Source: Dyella jiangningensis
Lineage (GTDB): Bacteria; Pseudomonadota; Gammaproteobacteria; Xanthomonadales; Rhodanobacteraceae
DNA length: 64,000 nucleotides
Direction: 5' to 3'
Assembly: GCA_000632805.1 (NCBI GenBank)
Contig: CP007444.1
Span: 1,054,001 to 1,118,000 of the forward strand
Part shown: in pieces, positions 54,959 to 64,000 of the stretch
Position numbering within the stretch: position 1 is the first letter of the stretch
How the letters are laid out: each line of letters begins with the position of its first letter
Notes under the pieces: generated by a model
Seen by the model: only the letters and a program-made list of their open reading frames with translations
Database searches by the model: none
What the model was told of the DNA's origin: nothing
Position numbers and translations under genes: made by a program

Positions 54959-55393
54959 TCAGTTCACCGCGTAGAACGCGTGGTCGCCGATTGTCTTGAC
55001 GACGCGCTTGGTCGACCACGTAGGGGCCACGGCGAGCGTGGCGAAGTGGTCGGCCTGCGGTACGTACACCGTGCGTTCGCCCTTGGGCAGGCTCCAGTTG
55101 CTGATCGAGTCACCAGCAATCTTCCATGCCTTGGTCCAGGAGTTCACGTCGGTCACTTCAAAATTTTGCGCTGTCGTCGTCAGTGCGAACTGACGCGGTG
55201 AGGTCACGACCTCACAAACGCTGTCGCCCCAGGTGCCGCGATCACGGCGGCGAAGAGCAACCTCGGCCACCGCGTACTGCCCGATGGTCGATTCACTGCG
55301 TGCCTCGAGATACACCGTCGTGGCCAGGCAGGTCTGGTCCGCGAGGGGCTGGGGCAGCACGGACGCCAACCACAACAGCATCGAAAGTTTCAT
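54959..55393 (-). CDS. Cell-wall hydrolase, SleB type
   Basis: The 144-residue protein has a signal peptide (LSMLLWLASVLPQPLA) and the SleB/Hydrolase_2 motif CLATTVYLEARSESTIGQYA with its catalytic Glu, followed by AVAEVALRRRDRGTWGDSVC. It is short for the family but complete. It would act on peptidoglycan in the periplasm. Confidence 0.8.
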   Translation of the reverse strand: MKLSMLLWLASVLPQPLADQTCLATTVYLEARSESTIGQYAVAEVALRRRDRGTWGDSVCEVVTSPRQFALTTTAQNFEVTDVNSWTKAWKIAGDSISNWSLPKGERTVYVPQADHFATLAVAPTWSTKRVVKTIGDHAFYAVN

Positions 55394-55853
55394 CGTCTGC
55401 CTCCAACGTGCTGTACGCGCGAAGCCGGTGATGCGTGACTTCGAGCGCCGTTGCGGTGGACGGGCGGGCAGGCCGTTCCACCTGGATTGAACACCTTGGC
55501 CGAAACTTGTGGCCATGGCGGTTTGCCACGGGATTGTGGCCAGTCGAGCGGCTGATCCGGTGCCACTCTCAACTTGTTCGTGCTGCAACGGCTTGGTTCG
55601 GTTACGACGACCGCGTTGCCTGCAACTACACCGCATCGATGGCGGTTTTTACGCCGGCGTTATCAGCCGGGTCGCGCTGATCCGGACCCCTCCGGTTCGT
55701 CGCGTATGTCAGCACCCGTGGGCAATGGGTGCTACTGAATTGGCTGGCGGAGACTAGTGGCGAGTTTCCGATCTGGCAAGTGCCTGGCAGTTCAGGTTCA
55801 CATTATGCTCACGTTGACTGAAGCGTTCGCGAATCCGTGCGCAAGCACTTGCT
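55394..55853. other. 460-bp gap without a convincing gene
   Basis: Short open frames exist on both strands (for example 55,435-55,680), but none has a good start, a recognised motif or protein-like composition. The promoter of the SleB-like gene should lie at the left end. Confidence 0.6.
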
Positions 55854-56687
55854 TCATGCCGGCCAGCTCTTCTCGATGTGCATCGTGATGACTTCGTCTG
55901 CGATGTCGAACGTACTGTTTTGCAGTGACGTCGCGAGCTGGTCATCGATCACCGCGAGAGCAAGCGTGCGTGCTCCGTCATGGGCGACATCGAGCACTTG
56001 CACGGCTCCGTCGTCGCCATGGCGCAGCAAGGTGCCCCCAGTCAAGTACTGCGACAATACGACGCAATGCATATGCCGCTTGTGTCCACCGCGGTAGTGA
56101 AGCCGCGCCACGATCTCTTGTCCGGGATAACAGCCCTTGGCGAACGACACGGCCTGCAGGCGTTCGAAAGAGAGGGCCGGCGGAAGCAGGGTGCCGAGCA
56201 CGTTCTCGGGCAGCCAGGGCCAGCCGGCGAGAACTTGCGGCCTTTGCCAGGCCTCATCGTTGCGCTCGGCGCCTATGACAAGACTGTGGTCACCGCAGCC
56301 GATCCTGTAAGCATCGCCTTCACGAGCGACAGCGTAAGTGTCCAATGCCTGGCCGGTGCCCAGGTGGCGTGGCGCGAGTGCAGTCAGCCTGACCTTGGCG
56401 CGAAACACATAGCGCTGCAGTGACTGCGCCATCGCGGCGGCGTCGCCCCCACGCAACAGCAGCAGCAAGGCATCTTCCGCAACGCGGGCGAGATGGAAAA
56501 ACGCGAGCACCCGGCCTTGTGCATCGAGCCACGCACTGAACTGCCATTGCCCGACGGCGAGCGCCTGGACATCGCTGGTGAACTGGGATTGGGCAAACGC
56601 AACGGCGTCGGCGCCTTCGATCGACAGGGTCTGTGCGGAGTGGTGTGTAACCATAAGTGGGCGAGGTGAGGGCAGGGCGTCCGCCAT
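55854..56687 (-). CDS. ygfZ: YgfZ-like folate-binding protein
   Basis: The 277-residue protein has the aminomethyltransferase-like fold and the signature KGCYPGQEIVAR, with the reactive Cys. YgfZ helps maintain certain Fe-S enzymes through tetrahydrofolate. It lies next to the succinate dehydrogenase cluster, as often in this group. An internal Met at residue 12 is an alternative start. Confidence 0.92.
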   Translation of the reverse strand: MADALPSPRPLMVTHHSAQTLSIEGADAVAFAQSQFTSDVQALAVGQWQFSAWLDAQGRVLAFFHLARVAEDALLLLLRGGDAAAMAQSLQRYVFRAKVRLTALAPRHLGTGQALDTYAVAREGDAYRIGCGDHSLVIGAERNDEAWQRPQVLAGWPWLPENVLGTLLPPALSFERLQAVSFAKGCYPGQEIVARLHYRGGHKRHMHCVVLSQYLTGGTLLRHGDDGAVQVLDVAHDGARTLALAVIDDQLATSLQNSTFDIADEVITMHIEKSWPA

Positions 56688-56781
56688 ACAAGTATGGTCC
56701 GCTTACTGTCAGACGATCACGTCGCCGTCAAGGTTGTGCTGCATTTACGCAAGTATTACGCTTTTACGGCTTTCACATACC

Positions 56782-56949
56782 ATGTCCGATACGTCCTCCC
56801 AACCAAAGTCCTCGCCGACTTCCGCTCCCGCGGAACAAGCGACCGTGCCTGCCGTTCCGGCCACGGAAAAGACCCCGGCTGAGCGGCCGGCCCCGGATCC
56901 CACGCGCTACGGCGACTGGGAAAAGAACGGGCGCTGTATCGACTTCTGA
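56782..56949 (+). CDS. DUF1674 protein (SDHAF4-like)
   Basis: A 55-residue protein with an Ala/Pro/Thr-rich start and the conserved end PDPTRYGDWEKNGRCIDF of DUF1674. The eukaryotic relative SDHAF4 assists assembly of flavinylated SdhA. Its position just before sdhC supports that job here. Confidence 0.88.
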   Translation: MSDTSSQPKSSPTSAPAEQATVPAVPATEKTPAERPAPDPTRYGDWEKNGRCIDF

Positions 56950-57038
56950 TTTTCGCCACGCCGGCCGATTGCGTCGGCAGCGTCGGAGATAGGGAAGGGC
57001 GGTAAAGGGCATCAGCGATTCCACCCAGGATAGCCGCC

Positions 57039-57434
57039 ATGGCAGACACGCAACGACCGCTCTCTCCACACATGGGCATATATAAGTGGCAGGTGCAGAT
57101 GGTGACGTCCATCTTGCATCGCGCGACCGGCATTGCCCTCTCCGTCGGAACTTTGCTCGTACTGTGGGGAGTGTTCTCCCTCGCCTCCGGCGAAGACAGC
57201 TACAACCAGTTCAAGACCTGCATCGGCAGCCCGATCGGTCTGGTTCTGCTGTTTGGCTGGACCTGGTCGCTGTTCTATCACCTGTGCAACGGCATCCGTC
57301 ATCTGCTGCAGGACGGTGGCATGGGTTATGCCATTCCGCAGTTCGTGCGTTCGAGTTGGCTGTCGATCATCGTCAGCATCGTGCTGACCGTGCTGGTGTG
57401 GGCCTACGTGTTGACTTCCGGAGGTGCCGCATGA
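57039..57434 (+). CDS. sdhC: Succinate dehydrogenase cytochrome b subunit
   Basis: The 131-residue protein has RPLSPHMGIYKW, HRATGIALSVGTLLVLWG and a haem-ligand region FYHLCNGIRHLLQD, with three membrane helices. It anchors the complex and binds quinone. It overlaps sdhD by ATGA. Confidence 0.95.
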   Translation: MADTQRPLSPHMGIYKWQVQMVTSILHRATGIALSVGTLLVLWGVFSLASGEDSYNQFKTCIGSPIGLVLLFGWTWSLFYHLCNGIRHLLQDGGMGYAIPQFVRSSWLSIIVSIVLTVLVWAYVLTSGGAA

Positions 57435-57844
57435 GCGCGAACGGCCAGAAGCATGACGTGCGCAGCGACCTGCGCAATCCGCTCAAGCGCGCCCGCGGGC
57501 TTGGCTCGGCGCAGTCCGGCGTCGGCCACTGGTGGACGCAGCGCGTCACGGCGGCGGCGCTGGTGTTCCTTGGCGTCTGGTTCGTGCTGACCGTGCTCAG
57601 CATGGTCCATGCCGACTACGCCACCGCCCGCGCCATCGTCGCCAAGCCGTGGAACGCGGTGCTGCTGGTGGCCTTCGTGCTCACCGTGTGCTGGCACGCC
57701 GTGCTCGGCCTGCAGATCGTGATCGAGGACTACGTGCATACGCGCTGGAAGGAAGTCTCCCTCCTGGTGCTGGTGAAGTTCATTGCAGTGCTTGGCACGC
57801 TGGCCACCCTGATGGCCGTGCTGCACGTGGCGCTGGGAGCCTGA
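57431..57844 (+). CDS. sdhD: Succinate dehydrogenase membrane anchor SdhD
   Basis: A 137-residue protein with three helices and [18 protein letters not shown] carrying the haem His. It starts in the ATGA overlap with sdhC and stops four bases before sdhA. Confidence 0.93.
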   Translation: MSANGQKHDVRSDLRNPLKRARGLGSAQSGVGHWWTQRVTAAALVFLGVWFVLTVLSMVHADYATARAIVAKPWNAVLLVAFVLTVCWHAVLGLQIVIEDYVHTRWKEVSLLVLVKFIAVLGTLATLMAVLHVALGA

Positions 57845-57848
57845 TTCC

Positions 57849-59636
57849 ATGGAAAGCTACAAGATCCAACAGCATAAGTACGACGTGATCGTGGTCGGCG
57901 CCGGCGGCGCGGGCCTGCGCGCCACCTTCGGCCTGGCCGAAAAGGGCCTCAAGGCCGCATGCATTACCAAGGTGTTCCCGACCCGCTCGCACACCGTGGC
58001 GGCGCAGGGCGGCATCTCGGCCGCGCTCGGCAACATGGGCGAGGACGACTGGCGCTTCCACTTCTACGACACCATCAAGGGCTCCGACTGGCTCGGCGAT
58101 CAGGACGCAATCGAATACATGTGCCGCGAGGCGATTCCGGCCATCATCGAGCTGGAACACTACGGCGTGCCGTTCTCGCGTACCGAGGAAGGCAAGATCT
58201 ACCAGCGTCCGTTCGGCGGCATGACCACCCACTACGGCAAGGGCACCGCGCAGCGCACCTGCGCCGCCGCCGACCGTACCGGCCACGCCATCCTGCACAC
58301 GCTGTACCAGCAGGCGCTGGCGCATGACGCCACGTTCTTCATCGAGTACTTCGCGATCGACCTCATCTTCGACGAAGAGGGCGTTTGCCGCGGCGTGCTC
58401 GCGCTGGACATGAACGAAGGCACGCTGCATTTCTTCCGCGGCCAGTCCGTGGTGCTTGCCACCGGCGGCTACGGCCGTGCGTACTTCAGCGCCACGTCGG
58501 CCCATACCTGCACCGGTGACGGCGGTGGCATGGTGCTGCGCGCGGGCCTGGCGCTGCAGGACATGGAGTTCGTGCAGTTCCATCCGACCGGCATCTACGG
58601 TTCGGGCTGCCTGATCACCGAGGGCGTGCGTGGCGAAGGTGGTTATCTCACCAACTCCAACGGCGAGCGCTTCATGGAGCGCTACGCGCCGAACGCCAAG
58701 GATCTCGCTTCGCGTGACGTGGTCAGCCGCGCCATGACGATGGAGATCCGCGAAGGCCGTGGCGTGGGCGAGCATAAGGACCACATCCACATCAACCTGA
58801 TGCACCTCGGCGCGGAAGTGATCCACGAGCGCCTGCCGGGCATTGCCGAGTCGGCGCGCATCTTTGCCGGTGTGGACGTGACCAAGGAACCGATTCCGGT
58901 GATCCCGACCGTTCACTACAACATGGGCGGCATCCCGACCAATTACCACGGTGAAGTGGTGCAGAAGCGCGGCGACGACGTCGACGCCGTCGTGCCGGGC
59001 CTGTTCGCCATCGGCGAAGCGGCCTGCGTGTCGGTGCACGGCGCCAACCGCCTGGGCTCCAACTCGCTGCTCGACCTGGTGGTGTTCGGTCGTGCCGTGG
59101 CCAACCGCTGCGCCGAGATTGTCACCCCGGGCGCACCGCACAAGGATCTGCCGGCCAGCGTGCTGGACAAGGCACTGGCCCGCTTCGATGGCCTGCGCAA
59201 CGCCAAGGGCAGCCAGCCGACCGCCAAGATCCGCGCGGAAATGCAGCGCACCATGCAGTCCGACGCCGCGGTGTTCCGTACCGGCGAATCGCTCAAGGAA
59301 GGCTGCGAGAAGATCTCCAAGGTGCGCGAGTCGTTCAAGGACGTCGGCGTCAGCGATCGTTCGCTGGTGTGGAACTCCGACCTGATCGAGACGCTGGAAC
59401 TGGCCAACCTGCTCGACCAGGCCGTGGCGACGATGTACTCGGCGGCGCAGCGCGAAGAGAGTCGTGGTGCCCATGCTCGTGAGGACTTCCCGGACCGTGA
59501 CGACCACAACTGGCAGAAGCACACGCTGGTGGCGGTCGACGAGAGCGGCAAGGCCAGCTTCGATTTCCGTCCGGTGCACATGTACACCATGACGAGCGAT
59601 GTCGAAGTCGTCCCGCCGAAGAAGCGCGTTTACTGA
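57849..59636 (+). CDS. sdhA: Succinate dehydrogenase flavoprotein subunit
   Basis: The 595-residue protein has [37 protein letters not shown] with the flavinylated His, and the catalytic region [20 protein letters not shown]. The end is typical of SdhA. It oxidises succinate in the citric acid cycle. Confidence 0.97.
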   Translation: MESYKIQQHKYDVIVVGAGGAGLRATFGLAEKGLKAACITKVFPTRSHTVAAQGGISAALGNMGEDDWRFHFYDTIKGSDWLGDQDAIEYMCREAIPAIIELEHYGVPFSRTEEGKIYQRPFGGMTTHYGKGTAQRTCAAADRTGHAILHTLYQQALAHDATFFIEYFAIDLIFDEEGVCRGVLALDMNEGTLHFFRGQSVVLATGGYGRAYFSATSAHTCTGDGGGMVLRAGLALQDMEFVQFHPTGIYGSGCLITEGVRGEGGYLTNSNGERFMERYAPNAKDLASRDVVSRAMTMEIREGRGVGEHKDHIHINLMHLGAEVIHERLPGIAESARIFAGVDVTKEPIPVIPTVHYNMGGIPTNYHGEVVQKRGDDVDAVVPGLFAIGEAACVSVHGANRLGSNSLLDLVVFGRAVANRCAEIVTPGAPHKDLPASVLDKALARFDGLRNAKGSQPTAKIRAEMQRTMQSDAAVFRTGESLKEGCEKISKVRESFKDVGVSDRSLVWNSDLIETLELANLLDQAVATMYSAAQREESRGAHAREDFPDRDDHNWQKHTLVAVDESGKASFDFRPVHMYTMTSDVEVVPPKKRVY

Positions 59637-59727
59637 TCGCAAGCGGGGAACCTGATGGTTCCCCGGCGTTGTACCGGCGCTCGCAAGACGAGCTGTTACG
59701 ACAAGCACGAATTTAAGTGAGGCAAAC

Positions 59728-60507
59728 GTGGCAGAGTTTTCGCTACCCAAGAATTCCAAGGTCCAGCCGGGCAAGCACTTTCCGGCCAAGGACGCGAAGA
59801 AGCCCCGTACGTTCCGCATCTATCGCTGGAGCCCGGACGACGGCCAGAATCCGCGCATCGACACGTACGAGGTTGACCTCGCTGCGTGCGGTCCGATGGT
59901 TCTGGACGCGCTTCTGAAGATCAAGAACGAGATCGATCCGACGCTGACGCTGCGCCGTTCATGCCGCGAAGGCATCTGCGGTTCGTGCGCCATGAACATC
60001 GATGGCACGAACACGCTGGCCTGCACCAAGGCCATCGGCGATTGCGAGTCGGGCGACGTGAAGATCTATCCGCTGCCGCACATGCCGGTGGTGAAGGATC
60101 TGGTGCCGGACCTCACGCACTTCTACGCACAGTTCGCCTCGATCAAGCCGTGGCTGCGCACGCAGAGTGCGGCGCCGGACCGCGAGCGCCTGCAGTCGCC
60201 GGAAGACCGCAAGAAGCTCGACGGTCTCTACGAGTGCATCCTGTGCGCCTGCTGCTCCACCAGCTGCCCGAGCTACTGGTGGAATGGCGATCGTTATCTT
60301 GGTCCGGCCATCCTGCTGCAGGCTTATCGCTGGATCGTCGACAGCCGCGATGAAGACACCGGTGCCCGCCTGGACGACCTGGAAGATCCGTTCAAGCTGT
60401 ATCGCTGCCACACGATCATGAACTGCGCACGCACGTGTCCGAAGGGCCTGAATCCGGCCAAGGCGATTGCGGAGATCAAGAAGCTGATCGTCGAGCGTCG
60501 CTCGTAA
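59728..60507 (+). CDS. sdhB: Succinate dehydrogenase iron-sulfur subunit
   Basis: The 259-residue protein has all three cluster motifs: [33 protein letters not shown] and [17 protein letters not shown]. It passes electrons from FAD to quinone. Confidence 0.97.
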   Translation: MAEFSLPKNSKVQPGKHFPAKDAKKPRTFRIYRWSPDDGQNPRIDTYEVDLAACGPMVLDALLKIKNEIDPTLTLRRSCREGICGSCAMNIDGTNTLACTKAIGDCESGDVKIYPLPHMPVVKDLVPDLTHFYAQFASIKPWLRTQSAAPDRERLQSPEDRKKLDGLYECILCACCSTSCPSYWWNGDRYLGPAILLQAYRWIVDSRDEDTGARLDDLEDPFKLYRCHTIMNCARTCPKGLNPAKAIAEIKKLIVERRS

Positions 60508-60520
60508 GCATTCGCTCTTT

Positions 60521-60641
60521 CCCTCTCCCCTTTGGGGAGAGGGCAGGGTGAGGGGCGGGGCTCGCGAATGAGCTTTCACTTGCCGGGACTGAGTCAAGAT
60601 TGGCCCCTCACCTCAGTCCTCTCCCCAGCGGGGAGAGGAAG
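60521..60641. repeat. Inverted pair of CTCTCCCC palindromes (BIME-like)
   Basis: CCCTCTCCCC-TTT-GGGGAGAGGG followed by CAGGGTGAGGGG (60,521 on) faces an inverted copy, CCCCTCACCTCAGTCC with CTCTCCCC-AGC-GGGGAGAG (60,604-60,641). This repeat type is common in Xanthomonas-group genomes. It could also end or stabilise the sdh transcript. Confidence 0.88.
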
Positions 60642-60667
60642 CATTCGGTAGGAGACGCCCCGCATTT

Positions 60668-60916
60668 ATGGACGAAGCCCGCATCAAACGTCTCCGGTGG
60701 CGCACGCGCCGCGGCACTCGCGAACTCGACGCGTTGTTCGGTGGCTGGCTGGACGAGCGTTTCGCCACCGCTGACGAAGCACAGCGACAGGCGTTCGACG
60801 AACTTCTCGATGTGCAGGACCCGGACCTTTGGGACTGGGTGATGGGTCACGCCAAGGCGACGCGCCCGGACTGGCAGGCCATCATCGATGACATCCGCGC
60901 CCGCCATCGGCTTTGA
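60668..60916 (+). CDS. sdhE: FAD assembly factor SdhE
   Basis: The 82-residue protein has RIKRLRWRTRRGTRELDALF with the RGxxE motif and FDELLDVQDPDLWDWVMGHA, typical of SdhE/YgfY, which flavinylates SdhA. It follows sdhB and overlaps the next gene. Confidence 0.92.
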   Translation: MDEARIKRLRWRTRRGTRELDALFGGWLDERFATADEAQRQAFDELLDVQDPDLWDWVMGHAKATRPDWQAIIDDIRARHRL

Positions 60917-61340
60917 ATACCAACCGTCGCGGTGGCTGGGTCGGGTGCTTCTGGCCGTGGCCGCGCTGGCGATGATGGCGCTCTGGCTGAGCGCTGTTCC
61001 GATACTTGCCAAGATCGTGCTGGCCGTGACGCTGGTGGTCGCAGCGGGCAGAGCTTGGTCTCGGTTTGCACGTTCTCCGGTCGTGGCTGCCGGCTGGAGC
61101 CAGCGAAGTGGCTGGACCCTGAGGATGGCCGATGGCGAGGACCAGCCTGCAACGCTACATGCCTTTCGCACGGCGGGAGACAGGCTCGTCTGGCTGCATC
61201 TCGCTGTGTCCGGCCCGCGGAGCATTTCGTTGCTGCTCGCGCCGGACAACAGCGACGGCGATATTCGCCGACGACTTCGCATGCGCCTGGCCTTGGCCTC
61301 GAATAGCGAGCGTCACGCCGCCGGGCACTCTGCCGGCTGA
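60888..61340 (+). CDS. YgfX/CptA-like membrane protein
   Basis: The 150-residue protein has two adjacent membrane helices (VLLAVAALAMMALWLSAVPI, KIVLAVTLVVAAG) and a cytoplasmic part with a SGWTLRMADGE-like strand. This is the architecture of YgfX, partner of SdhE/CptB. It overlaps sdhE by 29 bases. The reported toxin role of the family is debated. Confidence 0.75.
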   Translation: MTSAPAIGFEYQPSRWLGRVLLAVAALAMMALWLSAVPILAKIVLAVTLVVAAGRAWSRFARSPVVAAGWSQRSGWTLRMADGEDQPATLHAFRTAGDRLVWLHLAVSGPRSISLLLAPDNSDGDIRRRLRMRLALASNSERHAAGHSAG

Positions 61341-61428
61341 ACGCGGTCCTACGGTTTGGCCGCATCTCAGGCGATAATCAGCGCCATTCGGGCGGCCAGC
61401 CCCCAAGAACCCACAAGCGACCGCCCTA

Positions 61429-62676
61429 ATGTTCCGACCGCTCGAGTTATTCATCGGCCTGCGTTATACCCGCGCCAAGCGTCGCAACCAGTTCATCTCC
61501 TTTATCTCCACGGTCTCGATCGTGTGCATCGCCATCAGCGTCACCGCGCTGATCACGGTGATGTCGGTGATGAATGGCTTCGACGACGAGCTGCGCTCGC
61601 GCATCCTCGGCGCCATCTCGCACGCCACCGTGTCCGGCATGCCGGGGCAGAGCGTGCAGGACTGGCCGCGTGCGGTGCAGATCGCCGAAGCCAACAAGCA
61701 CGTGAAGGGCGCGGCGCCCTACGTGGAAACCGAGGCTTTCCTGCAGGCGCGCCGTCCGAGCGGTGCAGTGGTGCGTGGCATCGAGCCCGCGCAGGAACCC
61801 AAGGTATCGGACATCGGCCAGCACATGGTCGAAGGCCAGTTGAGCGATCTCACACCGGGCAGCTGGAACATCGTGCTCGGCCGCGAACTCGCGATGACGC
61901 TGGGTGTGGCCGTGGGCGACAAGGTCATCATGGCCGTGCCGGCGTTTCATTCGTCGCCTATCACGGGAAGCGTGCCGAACTTGCGCAGCTTCAAGGTGGC
62001 CGGCGTGTTCGAGATGGGCATGCAGGAGTTCGACTCGGGCCTTGCCTTGGTCAACATGGCCGACGCCGAGCGCATCAACCAGATCGATGGCCCAACCGGC
62101 ATTCGCCTGCGCCTCGATGACATGTTCAATGCGCGTAGCGTGGCCCACGAGCTTGCCGATCAGCTGGGACAGGTCTATCGCGTGGAAACCTGGATGGACA
62201 GCCACGCCAACTTCTTCTCCGCCATCTCGATGGAGAAGAAGGTGATGTTCATCATCCTCTCGCTCATCATTCTGGTCGCGGTGATCAACCTCATCTCCAT
62301 GCTTATGATGCTGGTGACCGACAAGCAGGCCGACATCGCCATCCTGCGCACGCTGGGTTCCACACCGCGTAGCATCATGGGCATGTTCATGGTGCAGGGG
62401 GTACTGGTGGGCTTTGTCGGCATCGGCTTCGGCGTGGCGCTGGGTTCGCTGCTGTCGTGGAAGCTGCCTGGCATCGTGAAATGGATCGAGCACGTTACCG
62501 GCGTGACCTTCCTGTCGCCGGACGTTTATTACATCAGCGAGCTGCCGAGCAAACTCAGTGCCAGTGACGTGGGCTGGGTGGCCTTGATCACTTTCCTGTT
62601 CTCGCTGCTGGCCACTCTTTATCCCGCATGGCGTGCGTCGCGCACCCAGCCCGCGCAGGCGCTGCGCTATGAGTAA
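61429..62676 (+). CDS. lolC: Lipoprotein-releasing permease LolC/E
   Basis: The 415-residue protein has [20 protein letters not shown], three further helices in the FtsX-like C-terminus ([40 protein letters not shown]) and a periplasmic domain. With LolD it frees lipoproteins from the inner membrane. Only one permease gene is seen, so it may form a homodimer (LolF type). Confidence 0.92.
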   Translation: MFRPLELFIGLRYTRAKRRNQFISFISTVSIVCIAISVTALITVMSVMNGFDDELRSRILGAISHATVSGMPGQSVQDWPRAVQIAEANKHVKGAAPYVETEAFLQARRPSGAVVRGIEPAQEPKVSDIGQHMVEGQLSDLTPGSWNIVLGRELAMTLGVAVGDKVIMAVPAFHSSPITGSVPNLRSFKVAGVFEMGMQEFDSGLALVNMADAERINQIDGPTGIRLRLDDMFNARSVAHELADQLGQVYRVETWMDSHANFFSAISMEKKVMFIILSLIILVAVINLISMLMMLVTDKQADIAILRTLGSTPRSIMGMFMVQGVLVGFVGIGFGVALGSLLSWKLPGIVKWIEHVTGVTFLSPDVYYISELPSKLSASDVGWVALITFLFSLLATLYPAWRASRTQPAQALRYE

Positions 62677-63373
62677 AGTCATGACCAACGACATCGTTCT
62701 GCGCGCCAGCCATATCGCCAAGGTTTACGAAGAAGGCGACTTGAAGACCGACGTACTGGCCGACGTGAGCTTTACGCTGAAACGCGGCGAGACACTGGCC
62801 ATCGTGGGTGCGTCGGGCTCGGGCAAGAGCACGCTGCTGCACATCATCGGTGGCCTGGACACGCTGACCCGCGGCGAGGTGGAAGTGGAGGGGAAGAATC
62901 TCTCGCGACTTTCCGATGCCGATCGTGGCCGCGTGCGCAATCGCTCGATGGGCTTCATCTACCAGTTCCATCACCTGTTGCCCGAATTCACCGCGCTGGA
63001 GAACGTGTGCATGCCGCTGCTGATCCGCGGCGTGGCGATCGCGGAAGCCGAGCGCCAGGCCAGCGAGCTGCTTGGGCGCGTAGGCCTGAGCCAGCGTCTT
63101 GGCCACAAGCCGGCCGAGTTGTCCGGTGGCGAGCGCCAACGTTGCGCCGTGGCGCGTGCACTGGTGACGCGGCCGGCGGTGGTGCTGGGCGACGAGCCCA
63201 CCGGCAACCTCGACGAGGGCAATGCAGCGCAGGTCTACGACCTGATGCTGGAGCTCAATCGCGAGATCGGTACCAGCTTCATCCTCGTGACGCATGACAG
63301 CCGGCTCGCCCAGCGCATGGATCGCACGCTGGAACTGCACAACGGCATGCTGCTGGACAAGATCTACGCCTGA
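62669..63373 (+). CDS. lolD: Lipoprotein-releasing ATPase LolD
   Basis: The 234-residue ABC ATPase has Walker [19 protein letters not shown], the Lol-type [18 protein letters not shown], signature [16 protein letters not shown] and Walker [16 protein letters not shown] 62,669 overlaps the permease stop; ATG 62,681 is also possible. Confidence 0.95.
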   Translation: MSKVMTNDIVLRASHIAKVYEEGDLKTDVLADVSFTLKRGETLAIVGASGSGKSTLLHIIGGLDTLTRGEVEVEGKNLSRLSDADRGRVRNRSMGFIYQFHHLLPEFTALENVCMPLLIRGVAIAEAERQASELLGRVGLSQRLGHKPAELSGGERQRCAVARALVTRPAVVLGDEPTGNLDEGNAAQVYDLMLELNREIGTSFILVTHDSRLAQRMDRTLELHNGMLLDKIYA

Positions 63374-63385
63374 TCGTCGCGTGCT

Positions 63386-63416
63386 GTAGGTGTCGGCGAA
63401 AGGAGCCGATGCCTAC
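63386..63416. terminator. Palindrome downstream of lolD
   Basis: GTAGG-TG-TCGGC and GCCGA-TG-CCTAC pair around GAAAGGA. It resembles the GTAGG-type repeats seen at 39,133 and may act as a terminator or REP element. Confidence 0.6.
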
Positions 63417-63477
63417 GAGGTTTCGCGACGTGTCCCTGGCGCTGGCCCACTAAGCTGACTCCTTCCTTTGGAAGGGG

Positions 63478-64000
63478 ATGCGTGTGCGCAAGGATGGGGC
63501 GGTTGCGCCCGCGATCATGCTGTTGATCGGCGTATTGCTGGTTCAGTGGCTGCCGGTGCTGCCGCCACGTTGGGTCTGCATGGCCTTGGCTGCCTGTGCT
63601 CTGTTGATCATGGCTATCGCGCCGAGCTGGCGCCGGCTGGCATGGTGCGCATTCGGCTTCGCGTGGGCGTGCTGGCGCGGTGGCGTGGCGATGGATGCCC
63701 GCCTGCCGCGTGAACTGGAAGGCATGGATGTGCGCGTCGTGGGCCGCACGGTGGATCTTCCGTCGATGCGCGAGGATGCCACCGGTTTCCTGTTGTCGAT
63801 CGAGCATGCGACGCTGGGTGAGCAAATCGTGCCGCTGCATGGCCGCGTGCGCGTGAACTGGTACGACGATGCGCCATCCGTACCGCCGTGCAGTCGCTGG
63901 GAGCTCATCGTGCGGCTCAAGCGGCCGCGTGGCCTCATGAATCCGGGCGGCGCCGATAGCGAACGCACTGCTCTGGAACGCGGCGTCGTGGCGACCGGCT
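63478..64000 (+). CDS. ComEC/Rec2 competence protein, N-terminal part
   Basis: The frame starts at ATG 63,478 after GGAAGGGG and runs off the window. The visible 174 residues have hydrophobic helices (AIMLLIGVLLVQWLPVLPP, WVCMALAACALLIMAIAP) and a domain with VRVVGRTVDLPS, VRVNWYDDAP and a W-E-x-x-x-RLKRPRGLMNPGG segment. These match the N-terminal OB-like domain of ComEC, the DNA-uptake channel. Confidence 0.88.
   Translation, partial: MRVRKDGAVAPAIMLLIGVLLVQWLPVLPPRWVCMALAACALLIMAIAPSWRRLAWCAFGFAWACWRGGVAMDARLPRELEGMDVRVVGRTVDLPSMREDATGFLLSIEHATLGEQIVPLHGRVRVNWYDDAPSVPPCSRWELIVRLKRPRGLMNPGGADSERTALERGVVATG

Noticed and set aside
57780..59819. Long leftward frame opposite sdhA
   Set aside because: A high-GC antisense shadow with His/Arg-rich composition; sdhA on the plus strand has all family motifs.
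1..64000. TAG recoding of the whole host genome
   Set aside because: Host genes are free of internal TAG and the kinase at 30,779 ends with TAG; the effect is limited to the prophage.
1..64000. CRISPR array or insertion sequence
   Set aside because: No regularly spaced repeat set and no transposase-like gene were seen.

Overview
The window joins most of a temperate phage genome (about 1-29,711, the left end lies outside) to chromosome of a gammaproteobacterium (about 29,712-64,000). The chromosomal genes are a complete c-type cytochrome maturation operon with a MetX-type acyltransferase, kynurenine 3-monooxygenase, PhaB/PhaR, sdhCDAB with assembly factors, and lolCE/lolD/comEC. Their order and protein character suggest a member of the Lysobacterales, most likely Rhodanobacteraceae (Dyella, Luteibacter, Rhodanobacter or Frateuria type). 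That placement is inferred from gene content, not from a search.

Prophage, early half (1-9,430). A leftward CI-type repressor, cut by the window edge, faces a rightward early promoter with a perfect inverted-repeat operator. Then come a tightly overlapping early operon (phosphoribosyltransferase-like protein, replication initiator, DnaB-type helicase, endonuclease VII, NinB, a YbcO-like nuclease, a DnaQ-like exonuclease, a GIY-YIG-like protein and others) and a protein in the place of the late antiterminator Q.

Prophage, late half (9,431-29,330). This holds lysis genes and P22-like morphogenesis genes: terminase, portal, scaffold, coat, gp4, gp10, ejection proteins and tailspike. Read with the standard code, almost every gene looks broken. 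Every break is a TAG codon; I found no internal TAA or TGA and no frameshift. Reading TAG as glutamine restores 21 full-length genes from 54 TAG codons. The TAGs fall where the families have Gln, and in one pair of paralogous tail proteins TAG in one copy aligns with CAA in the other. All restored genes stop with TAA or TGA, often in ATGA-type overlaps with the next start. Early genes, the repressor and two leftward cargo genes are almost free of TAG, and the host uses TAG as a stop at least once. The window therefore appears to hold a P22-like prophage of a gammaproteobacterium whose lytic genes are amber-recoded (TAG=Gln) and whose lysogenic and replication genes use the standard code. No suppressor tRNA, release factor or glutaminyl-tRNA synthetase was recognised here; the suppressor is predicted to lie just left of the window or elsewhere in the host.

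The phage ends in a 3' fragment of tRNA-Arg(CCT), taken as attR. To the right are a divergent NarL-type regulator and BvgS/EvgS-type hybrid kinase, tRNA-Leu(CAA), the leftward ccmABCDEFGHI-metX operon followed by a cysteine dioxygenase, a DUF3293 gene with kynurenine monooxygenase, phaB and phaR, a marR-oprM-emrA-emrB efflux operon, tatD, two glycine-zipper lipoproteins, a SleB-like hydrolase, ygfZ, the succinate dehydrogenase cluster, lolCE-lolD and the start of comEC. REP-like palindromes lie inside the ccm operon and after sdhB.
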